NCBI GenBank assembly: GCA_964369215.1
Contig: CAYJEZ010000061.1
Location: 1-14,732 of the forward strand
Reading direction: 5' to 3'
DNA: 14,732 nucleotides
From: SIG603 sp964369215
GTDB lineage: Bacteria > Bacillota > Clostridia > Oscillospirales > Acutalibacteraceae
Within the stretch, counting starts at the first letter, position 1. Each line of letters starts with the position of its first letter. The notes under the pieces are model-generated. The model saw only the letters and a list, made by a program, of their open reading frames with translations, was not told the origin of the DNA and did not search any database. The position numbers and the translations under genes were made by a program. This document shows positions 8,066 through 14,344 of the stretch, piece by piece.

Positions 8066-9514
8066 TTATTTGTAAAGTAGCTCCTCAGGGTCAATGTTAA
8101 ACTCTATTTCAGCTTTCATGTTAGCCCAAGCCTCTTCAGGTGTAATTTTATCAACAATTATAGCCTCTACTTGGGTTCTGTAGTAGCTGTGGTAACCGCT
8201 TGCAAAATCAGGGTGAGGAGAGCGTAGGTTGCAGTAATCTGCCATGTAAGCTATGTCGTTTAAGAATTTGTACTCGTCCATCTCTGCTAAATCAAAGGCA
8301 GATTTTACAACGCTTGGTTTGCCTTGGTCAAACATTGCAGATACAGTGTTCTCTGGTGTGTAAGCTAAGTTTATAGCTTGTTGTAGGTAGTCTAATTTCT
8401 CTCCCTCTACTTGTGGAGAAACAAATAGCGAGCGTACTTTCATAGCGGCGCTTCCGTTGTCACCCTCGTTTACAGCTGGGAACAAGGCTTGTGTAAAGTT
8501 CTCCTCATAATAAGCGTGGAACTCCTCTTGTGTCATATTTGAGTTTCTTTGCCAGTAACCAAAACCGCTAACATCTGTAAAGAACAGAGCCTCATTTTGG
8601 AAGAAAGTCTCGTATGTACCCTCAAAGCTTGGTAAAGACTCAGGTGTAACACCACTTACATTTACTAAATCGTTCCAAAGAGTAAACACATCTACCCACT
8701 CATCTGTTACAATTAATTTGTTCTCTGCCATGTCGTAAATATCAAAACCAAATGCGTTGGCAACTGTAAAAGAAGAAGCATTGTCCACGCCGTCCATCAT
8801 AAATCCATATTCTGCAAGGCCAGCGTCCATAGCCGCTTTGCCTGTGTCTATCATATCTTGAACAACCCACTCGCCATTCATAACAGCATCAGGCCATGCC
8901 TCTATCTCTTCGTCTGTCCAGCCAAGCTCTTTAAGCATGTTTTTGTTTACATAAAGCATGTTAGGTGCTGTGTCAATAGGTATACCATATAGGTGTCCCT
9001 CGTACATGCTAACATCAATAACATTTTGGTAAATGTTTCCGCTTACATTCTCAAGCTCTGTAAACCAGTCTACAGGTTGAACTAAGCCACCCTTAACTGC
9101 TTGACCTATACAGGTCTCTTCATCAAGAAATAAATCTGCCTCTACACCACCAGCCGCTTGCATTGCAAGTTCGTCAATTTCAAGCTTAGGTAGATATTCA
9201 ATCTCAAAGTTAACTGCTCCGCCAAGCTCTTCCTCTAGCATCTCAAAGCCGTTAATAATCATGCCGTTTCTGCTTTTAGCCGCCTCTTCCTCTGTTATAT
9301 TGTCAGAGTCAAAACGGAAAGTGTAAGTGATAGTTTCGACGTCTGCGCTGTCGTCTGCTGTGTCACTATTTGCTGTGCTAGCCGCCGTGCTAGTGCTTGA
9401 CTGCTCTGCTGTACTTGACTCTGTCTCTGCGGGTGTAGAACAAGCTACAAGGTTTAATGCTACCGTAGATAAAAGTGCCGCTGTAATAATTCTTTTAATT
9501 GCTTTGTTTTTCAT
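8066..9514 (-). CDS. Extracellular solute-binding lipoprotein of a CUT1-type ABC importer
   Basis: This 482-residue lipoprotein has a positively charged start (MKNKAIKR), a hydrophobic stretch and a lipobox ending LVAC with Cys25. A Ser/Thr/Asp-rich linker to about residue 60 follows, as expected for anchoring outside a Gram-positive membrane. The rest has the layout of family-1 solute-binding proteins for oligosaccharides, with MLYVNKNMLKELGWTDEEIE as a recognisable hinge-region element. The substrate is not readable. Its place directly after phnX (31 bases) and in front of two CUT1 permeases makes it the substrate-recognising part of this importer, for either a phosphonate-decorated sugar, a plain galactoside or an aminophosphonate. 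ATG 9514 has AGGAG seven bases upstream; the longer frame from 9529 includes that site and is rejected. Confidence 0.9.
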   Translation of the reverse strand: MKNKAIKRIITAALLSTVALNLVACSTPAETESSTAEQSSTSTAASTANSDTADDSADVETITYTFRFDSDNITEEEAAKSRNGMIINGFEMLEEELGGAVNFEIEYLPKLEIDELAMQAAGGVEADLFLDEETCIGQAVKGGLVQPVDWFTELENVSGNIYQNVIDVSMYEGHLYGIPIDTAPNMLYVNKNMLKELGWTDEEIEAWPDAVMNGEWVVQDMIDTGKAAMDAGLAEYGFMMDGVDNASSFTVANAFGFDIYDMAENKLIVTDEWVDVFTLWNDLVNVSGVTPESLPSFEGTYETFFQNEALFFTDVSGFGYWQRNSNMTQEEFHAYYEENFTQALFPAVNEGDNGSAAMKVRSLFVSPQVEGEKLDYLQQAINLAYTPENTVSAMFDQGKPSVVKSAFDLAEMDEYKFLNDIAYMADYCNLRSPHPDFASGYHSYYRTQVEAIIVDKITPEEAWANMKAEIEFNIDPEELLYK

Positions 9515-9545
9515 ATTATTTCTCCTCAATATTTAATTAATTTAA

Positions 9546-10328
9546 TTATTTTTGAATTTTCTCAATTAATTCCACAAGCTCAGACATATTGTTAATAACA
9601 TAATCTGCGCCGGCGTTTTTATACTGCCCTTCTACTCTTTTTATATTTTCCTCTTTTTCTATTTCAGATAAATTCTCGAATTCACTTTTGCTAAGTCCCA
9701 TAGCAGAGCTGCCCTCAATTAATCCAACCGCTATAACTCCTGCATTTTTGCCCTCTTTAATGTCCGCCACGGTATCGCCTACTTTAATTACAGCATTTGT
9801 ACTGCTAATTTTTAAAGCTTCCATGTTTCTAAAAACCATATACGGGTAAGGTCTGCCAACTCCACCTACATCGTTAGAGGTAAAACAGCAGTCTGGTGAG
9901 TATCCTCTCTCTTTAGCTTTTGGTATAACTATATCCATCATCTCTCTTGTGTATCCTGTGGTGCTTCCTATTTTAATGCCTTTATCTTTTAAGGTTTTAA
10001 TAGCATCTAATACATATGGTATAGGCTCGCAAAAGTCATGAACTACATCTAAAATTCCGTTCTCACTTTTCTCGTACACAGCATCTATATCCTCTTCGGT
10101 AAACTTTCTGCCGTGTACACGCTCCCACTCTTTAGAAATTCTTTCCATATTAAGCATATACTTCACATGGTCACGCTTAAGCATTCCCATAGGCTCTCTA
10201 ACTTCATTGTTTGTTACTACAATGCCAAAAGCCTTAAACGCCTGTGCAAATGCTTGTACAGGTGCAAAGCAACCGTAGTCTACAGTTGTTCCTGCCCAGT
10301 CAAAAATAACTACTTCAATCTTACTCAT
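9546..10328 (-). CDS. phnX: Phosphonoacetaldehyde hydrolase (phosphonatase)
   Basis: This 260-residue HAD-superfamily enzyme converts phosphonoacetaldehyde and water to acetaldehyde and phosphate in the cytoplasm, breaking the C-P bond. Visible family residues are the nucleophile Asp10 in DWAGTT, and REPMGMLKRDHV with the Schiff-base Lys51 and neighbouring Met47 and His54. The HAD motif GSTTGYT is at 121-127, GRPYP at 158-162, and GDTVADI with acidic Asp185 and Asp189. The length matches the family. AGGAG for this gene (10338-10342) overlaps the phnW stop codon, and only 12 bases separate the genes, so the two are probably translationally coupled. It works directly on the product of PhnW and, by inference, of the PbfA-like enzyme at 12626-13942. 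Confidence 0.95.
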   Translation of the reverse strand: MSKIEVVIFDWAGTTVDYGCFAPVQAFAQAFKAFGIVVTNNEVREPMGMLKRDHVKYMLNMERISKEWERVHGRKFTEEDIDAVYEKSENGILDVVHDFCEPIPYVLDAIKTLKDKGIKIGSTTGYTREMMDIVIPKAKERGYSPDCCFTSNDVGGVGRPYPYMVFRNMEALKISSTNAVIKVGDTVADIKEGKNAGVIAVGLIEGSSAMGLSKSEFENLSEIEKEENIKRVEGQYKNAGADYVINNMSELVELIEKIQK

Positions 10329-10340
10329 TAACCAATTCTC

Positions 10341-11429
10341 CTATCTGTTAAAATACTCTGCAAAAATACCACAAAGCACTCTCATATCCTCAGTGTATAT
10401 CTCTCCTATATTGCCTATTCTAAATGTATCTGCATTTGTAACTTTTCCGGGGTAAATTGCATAGCCTCTCTCTTTAATAAATTCATACATCTCAGAGAAA
10501 CAAAACTTTTTATTATCAGGGTAAAAGAAAGTCGTAATAATAGGGCTTTGGTGTACTCTGTCTACATACGTCTTAACGCCTAACCTCTCAAGCCCGTCAA
10601 TTAGAATTTTATTATTCTCACGGTATCTTGCCTCTCTTGCTTTTACTCCACCCTCTTCTTTTAGCTCTTTTAACGCCCTATTAAATGCCAACACAACATG
10701 AGTAGCAGAGGTAAACCTCCATTTTCCGTCAACTTCCATCTCTACCCATTGGTCGTATAAATCTAAGCTTAAACTTGTTGATTTTCCTTTGCACTTTTCT
10801 AATGCACCTCTTTTGCACACTACAAAAGAGAACCCCGGAACCCCTTGTATACACTTGTTAGCAGAGCTTATAATAAAATCTATATCAAGTGCTTTAACAT
10901 CTATCTCTATTCCTCCAAAGCTAGACATTGCGTCTACTATGTAAGTACACCCTGCCTCTTTAACCACCTTTGCCACTGTGTCTATGTCGTTAAGTATTCC
11001 AGAGGTTGTCTCGCAGTGTACTATCGCTACGTGAGTAATCTCTTTATCCGCTTTTAATATTTTTGCAATCTCCTCGGCTTTTGGCTTCTCGTTGTAGTGG
11101 CAAGTGTAAACAGCGTAGTTTCTCTTTGCTTGCTTTACTGTTTTTACTATTCTCTCGCCATATGCACCATTAGATACAATAAGAACTTTTTCCTTATCTC
11201 CAACAGAGCTTATAAGAACCGACTCCACACCAAAGCTTCCGCTACCTTGCATTAAAACTGTGGTGTATTCTTGCTCATTTACTCCTGCTATATTAAGCAG
11301 CTCTTTTCTTATATCTTGAGTTATAATTTTGTAATCATTGTCCCATGTACAGTGGTCAACCATCATTTCTTTTTTTACGCCCTCACTAGTTGTAAGAGGC
11401 CCTGGGGTTAGTAATTTGTAGTTTATCAT
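10341..11429 (-). CDS. phnW: 2-aminoethylphosphonate:pyruvate transaminase
   Basis: This 362-residue class V PLP enzyme transfers the amino group of 2-aminoethylphosphonate to pyruvate, giving phosphonoacetaldehyde and alanine. It starts with the characteristic LLTPGPLTTS. It shows GSGSFGVE, the cofactor Asp166 in VDAMSSFGG, the PLP lysine Lys192 in SSANKCIQG and the substrate-binding Arg337 in FRIGNIG. Full length and intact. It is the first gene of the operon, behind its own promoter (11462-11489), with a modest ribosome binding site AAGGGA about nine bases before ATG 11429. The coupled phnX follows at once. A PhnW paralogue with altered specificity is possible but the pairing with phnX makes the assignment firm. 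Confidence 0.95.
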   Translation of the reverse strand: MINYKLLTPGPLTTSEGVKKEMMVDHCTWDNDYKIITQDIRKELLNIAGVNEQEYTTVLMQGSGSFGVESVLISSVGDKEKVLIVSNGAYGERIVKTVKQAKRNYAVYTCHYNEKPKAEEIAKILKADKEITHVAIVHCETTSGILNDIDTVAKVVKEAGCTYIVDAMSSFGGIEIDVKALDIDFIISSANKCIQGVPGFSFVVCKRGALEKCKGKSTSLSLDLYDQWVEMEVDGKWRFTSATHVVLAFNRALKELKEEGGVKAREARYRENNKILIDGLERLGVKTYVDRVHQSPIITTFFYPDNKKFCFSEMYEFIKERGYAIYPGKVTNADTFRIGNIGEIYTEDMRVLCGIFAEYFNR

Positions 11430-11461
11430 TTCTCTCTTCCCTTTCTCTTAGCACTGTCAAA

Positions 11462-11489
11462 ATTATAACGCTTGTTTGTTAAGTTACAA
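11462..11489 (-). promoter_or_regulatory. Promoter of the phnW operon
   Basis: On the minus strand a perfect TATAAT (11462-11467) is preceded at 16 bases by TTGTAA (11484-11489, 4 of 6 matches to TTGACA). The start point should be near 11455, about 25 bases before phnW. The -35 box overlaps the tail of the terminator at 11488-11537. Confidence 0.7.
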
Positions 11490-11537
11490 AATGAGTCACA
11501 GTAAAACTTTGGTTAAAGTTTCATCGCGACTCATTTT
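11488..11537 (-). terminator. Intrinsic terminator of rpiR
   Basis: AAAATGAGTC and GACTCATTTT form a 10-bp outer stem. AAACTTT and AAAGTTT form a 7-bp inner stem around a GGTT loop, with an unpaired internal bulge between. Read on the minus strand it ends in TTTTGT. It lies 21 bases after the rpiR stop and separates rpiR from the phnW operon. Confidence 0.75.
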
Positions 11538-11543
11538 TATCTT

Positions 11544-11558
11544 TGTAGAAAATCTACA
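11544..11558. promoter_or_regulatory. Palindrome TGTAG-N5-CTACA, candidate RpiR operator upstream of phnW
   Basis: TGTAGAAAATCTACA is a 15-base inverted repeat directly after the rpiR stop, about 90 bases before the predicted phnW start point. The same spaced motif occurs in the rpiR promoter (12458-12472). The distance from the phnW promoter suits an activator site or a looping partner better than a simple blocking operator. Alternatively it is only a small hairpin after the stop codon. Confidence 0.5.
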
Positions 11559-12425
11559 TTATTCATAAGGATAAGCAAATGATGTAATCTCTTCTGTGTT
11601 TTTTTCTATCAATTCTGAGTATTTTTTATAATCGGTTATAAGTATTCCTGTGTAAAGCATGTCTATTAGCGCAATTTGCATACAGCGCGAAAAAATAGCG
11701 CTTCCATACAAAAACTGCTCGTTACCTGTACATAAAATAATGTCAGAGTACTTATTAATCAAAGCATTTTCACTATTTGATATAGCTATAGTGGCTGCTC
11801 CTGCACTTTTGGCAGCCGCCAATGCATCCACCGTTATTGTAGAAAAACCTGTGTACGATATACCTATTGCAACGTCGTCTGGGTTTAAATTTTTTGCCGA
11901 TATTTTTTGTAAATAAGGGTCGCTGTGAAAAACTACGTTAAACCCCATATAAATAAGCTTTGTTTTTAAATCATCTGCAACACAAGTCGAGTTCTCTACA
12001 GCAAAAACAACAATGTTTTTTGCATTTATTATCTTTTCTACAGCCCTCATAAACTCGTAAGACGATAAGTTTTTCAGTAAGTCTTTAAGTTGATTTATAT
12101 GTGTTGTCACTACCTTTGTAGGTGTGTCAACCAGTTTATCTTCAGCAGATACCACAAAAGACAGCACTTTAGTCAGCTCATTATTTTGCTCTTTTTTTAT
12201 ACGCTCAGAAACCAATATTTTTTTAACATCTTTATAGCCTTTACACCCTAAAGCCTTTGCAAAACGAATAATAGTAGGTTGGCTTACATCTGCCTCTTTC
12301 GCTAAATCTTCTATTGATGAATTTAGTATATCAAAGCTTGATGACAGCAATACATCTGCAACTCTTTTTTCCGACTTTCTAAGGCTCTTATACTTTTTTC
12401 TTACTTCCAAACTGAATGCTTGCAT
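11559..12425 (-). CDS. RpiR/MurR-family regulator with SIS domain
   Basis: This 288-residue regulator has an N-terminal RpiR-type helix-turn-helix (SIEDLAKEADVSQPTIIRFA, about residues 37-56) and a C-terminal SIS domain (about 130-255) with the phosphosugar-binding element GISYTGFST (188-196). The first SIS strand reads VFAVENST where the family usually has a glycine-rich G-x-G-x-S turn, so ligand binding may be altered. Such proteins sense sugar phosphates and repress or activate catabolic genes. Lying between pbfA and the phnW operon, it is the likely local regulator, perhaps sensing a phosphonate intermediate or a sugar phosphate (inference). ATG 12425 has GGAG nine bases upstream; the longer frame from TTG 12440 includes that site. 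A terminator follows at 11488-11537. Confidence 0.88.
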   Translation of the reverse strand: MQAFSLEVRKKYKSLRKSEKRVADVLLSSSFDILNSSIEDLAKEADVSQPTIIRFAKALGCKGYKDVKKILVSERIKKEQNNELTKVLSFVVSAEDKLVDTPTKVVTTHINQLKDLLKNLSSYEFMRAVEKIINAKNIVVFAVENSTCVADDLKTKLIYMGFNVVFHSDPYLQKISAKNLNPDDVAIGISYTGFSTITVDALAAAKSAGAATIAISNSENALINKYSDIILCTGNEQFLYGSAIFSRCMQIALIDMLYTGILITDYKKYSELIEKNTEEITSFAYPYE

Positions 12426-12457
12426 AAATTTCATCTCCAATTAATTAGTATTAACCA

Positions 12458-12472
12458 TGTAGTTTTTCTACA
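12458..12472. promoter_or_regulatory. Palindrome TGTAG-N5-CTACA, candidate autoregulatory RpiR operator
   Basis: TGTAGTTTTTCTACA lies between the -10 box at 12483-12488 and the rpiR start, at about +4 to +18 of the predicted transcript. It has the same 5+5+5 layout as 11544-11558. This position fits repression of rpiR by its own product. Confidence 0.6.
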
Positions 12473-12482
12473 AATTAATAAT

Positions 12483-12511
12483 ATTATACCTTGTTATTAG
12501 TTTATATCGTG
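12483..12511 (-). promoter_or_regulatory. Proximal rpiR promoter (good -10, poor -35)
   Basis: Minus-strand TATAAT at 12483-12488 has no good -35 hexamer at 17 bases (12506-12511). The start point would be near 12476, immediately before the candidate operator. It may depend on an activator or be weak. Confidence 0.45.
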
Positions 12512-12555
12512 GTAATAACAACATAAAAAAACAATCATAAATTTAGGCTTATTTC

Positions 12556-12584
12556 ATTATACTACATCAGAGAAGCAAGTTTAA
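12556..12584 (-). promoter_or_regulatory. Distal rpiR promoter candidate
   Basis: Minus-strand TATAAT at 12556-12561 has a weak -35 TTAAAC at 12579-12584. The base run next to the -10 contains GATGTAG, a half-site of the palindrome at 12600-12618, so occupancy by a regulator could affect it. Confidence 0.4.
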
Positions 12585-12599
12585 TCAAGTATGTGTTAA

Positions 12600-12618
12600 A
12601 TCTACATCATATGTAGAT
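12600..12618. promoter_or_regulatory. Inverted repeat ATCTACAT-CAT-ATGTAGAT after pbfA
   Basis: An 8-base perfect inverted repeat with a 3-base centre lies eight bases after the pbfA stop. It contains CTACA-N5-TGTAG, the same half-sites as the candidate RpiR operators in the opposite arrangement. It could bind the regulator or act as a weak terminator hairpin for pbfA (tail TTAACAC is poor in T). Confidence 0.45.
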
Positions 12619-12625
12619 AAAGTGT

Positions 12626-13942
12626 TTATAAGCTTAAAAACGCAGACTCCAATATGTCCATAGAGTGCTTTAACTCGCTATCGCTTATAATAAGAGGAGG
12701 AGAAAGCGTAAGTACATTTTCAGCCGATATTTTAAAACTAAGCCCATTTGAAAGACAACTATACAGTATTTTTTCTGCTTGCAATATAGCTTTTTGTTTT
12801 GTATTTTTATTAAGAACAAGCTCTACCCCTACAAGTGCACCAATTTGCCTAATATCTCCTACAAGCTCTGTATTTATTTTAAGTACACGCTCTTTTATGT
12901 AAGTTCCTATTTCGTTTGCTCTCTCACATAAATTTTCTTCTTCAATTGTATTTATAAGCTCAAGTGCAACAGCACTTCCAATTGGATTTTTCTCATGTGT
13001 AAAGTGTCCCATTGACGTCTCCTCACAGCAGTCAAACCTTTTGTTAGCTATAACGGCAGAGAACGCCACTAGGCTTCCTCCAAGGCCTTTTCCTAAAGTT
13101 AAAATATCAGGCACTATTCCAAAATTTTCAAAAGTAAACATTTTGCCTGTTCTTCCAAAAGCTGTAGGAATTTCGTCAAAAACAAGTGCTACATCATAAT
13201 TATCACAAATTCCCCTTATTTTCCTCCAATACTCTTTAGGTGGAATTTGTACGTCGGTACAGCGAACAGGCTCTACTAAAATTGCCCCAACATCGCCATT
13301 TTTACACATACTCTCTATTTCAATAAGTGCCTTTTCTCCTCTTGGGTCGTCACCTTGGTACGATGAAAAATGTGCAAAATGCTTACAGTAGTCCGGAAAT
13401 GGTTCAAGTCCGTTTCTAAAATGCTCTGTACCACCTACTGCTATTGTTAAAAATGTAGCACCGTGAAATGAATCTTTCGCCGCAAGCACCTTCGCCTTAC
13501 CCGTTGTTTTTCTAACCAATTTTAGTGCTATCTCGTTAGATACCGCGCCGCTTGTCGTAAAAAGCACTTTATAGTCTTTGCTTGGCATTAGTTCACACAG
13601 CCTTTTTGCACACTTTGTAGCTGCTTCATTTGCAAATCTTCTTGGTGAGAACGATAAATCGTCTAACTGTTTTAATAATGCTTTTTTAAGTCTTGGATGG
13701 TTATATCCTAGCTGATGTACGCTATTTCCATGAAAATCATAATACTTTCTACCCTTGTCATCTATTATGAACACTCCATCTACACCGCTTACATTATTTA
13801 AGCAAGGTGTCGAAAGTGCCTGTGACAAAAAATACTTGCTATCATTTTCAAGATTTTGCACCGCCTTATCATTTAACTCCTCTAATTGCCAATTTTTTCT
13901 TAACTGTGTTGTATTAATATCTCCTTCAATTGCTTTACTCAT
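12626..13942 (-). CDS. pbfA: Class III PLP enzyme, probable (R)-1-hydroxy-2-aminoethylphosphonate ammonia-lyase
   Basis: This 438-residue fold-type I, class III aminotransferase-like protein is intact: TTSGAVSNE (129-137), ILVEPV with Glu223, VFDEIPTAFGRTG with cofactor Asp256, the PLP lysine Lys285 in LGKGLGG, and GHFTHEKNP with Thr315. Class III enzymes beside phnW and phnX include PbfA. PbfA removes ammonia from (R)-1-hydroxy-2-aminoethylphosphonate to give phosphonoacetaldehyde, feeding PhnX (established for the PbfA family). The assignment rests on fold plus neighbourhood, not on residues unique to PbfA. A transaminase for another omega-amine is the alternative. ATG 13942 has GAGGTG six bases upstream; the longer frame from 13978 begins upstream of that site and near the presumed -10. 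It forms its own unit ahead of rpiR. Confidence 0.72.
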   Translation of the reverse strand: MSKAIEGDINTTQLRKNWQLEELNDKAVQNLENDSKYFLSQALSTPCLNNVSGVDGVFIIDDKGRKYYDFHGNSVHQLGYNHPRLKKALLKQLDDLSFSPRRFANEAATKCAKRLCELMPSKDYKVLFTTSGAVSNEIALKLVRKTTGKAKVLAAKDSFHGATFLTIAVGGTEHFRNGLEPFPDYCKHFAHFSSYQGDDPRGEKALIEIESMCKNGDVGAILVEPVRCTDVQIPPKEYWRKIRGICDNYDVALVFDEIPTAFGRTGKMFTFENFGIVPDILTLGKGLGGSLVAFSAVIANKRFDCCEETSMGHFTHEKNPIGSAVALELINTIEEENLCERANEIGTYIKERVLKINTELVGDIRQIGALVGVELVLNKNTKQKAILQAEKILYSCLSNGLSFKISAENVLTLSPPLIISDSELKHSMDILESAFLSL

Positions 13943-13960
13943 AAGTAACACCTCTTTCAT

Positions 13961-14017
13961 TTTCTTATATTGTAGCACATGCGTGTAAAAATCGTATTAA
14001 GTTAAGGCAGTACTACA
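13961..14017 (-). promoter_or_regulatory. pbfA upstream region with TGTAG/CTACA half-sites
   Basis: Minus-strand TACAAT/TATAAG sequences around 13964-13974 could serve as a -10 box, but no convincing -35 is present. TGTAG (13971-13975) and CTACA (14013-14017) are half-sites of the candidate RpiR operator, 37 bases apart. Weak evidence for shared control. Confidence 0.25.
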
Positions 14018-14107
14018 AAGCAAATAACGCAAGGCTTAATGTACAATTAACTTGTTCAAATTATTTTTTATTTTGTATGGTTTTAACAATAAAAACAGTT
14101 AGAATGA

Positions 14108-14344
14108 TTGACAACAATATATTCAAATGATGCTATAATTGATGAACCGTCACAAGGAGATGCATTTTATGGACAAGACGCACAATTTGATGGAAATCAA
14201 CCAAGTTACACTGATAATAGCGACGGCACAGTATCTGATAATGTAACAGGACTAATGTGGACACAAGATCCAGGCGATAAAATGACTTGGCCAGAAGCTG
14301 TCACAAAACTTGAAGAACTTAACGAAAGCAATTATTTAGGGTAG
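14108..14344 (+). pseudogene. DUF1566 (Lcl C-terminal) domain fragment
   Basis: About 78 codons match the start of a DUF1566 domain: GDAFYGQDAQFDGNQPSYTD, then DGTVSDNVTGLMWTQD and a helix ending ESNYLG. In intact members this is followed by a T-D-W-R-L-P motif and more than 60 further residues; here it ends in a stop right after NYLG. Upstream, a TGA in the same frame sits just before TTG 14108, and no signal peptide or ribosome binding site is seen, so the 5' end is missing too. These proteins are usually secreted or surface-linked and of unknown function. I read this as a remnant, not a working gene. Confidence 0.65.

Noticed and set aside
14108..14139. TTGACA and TATAAT boxes on the plus strand
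   Set aside because: Both hexamers match consensus but are 20 bases apart, and they lie inside the conserved DUF1566 coding remnant, so chance is likelier than a promoter.
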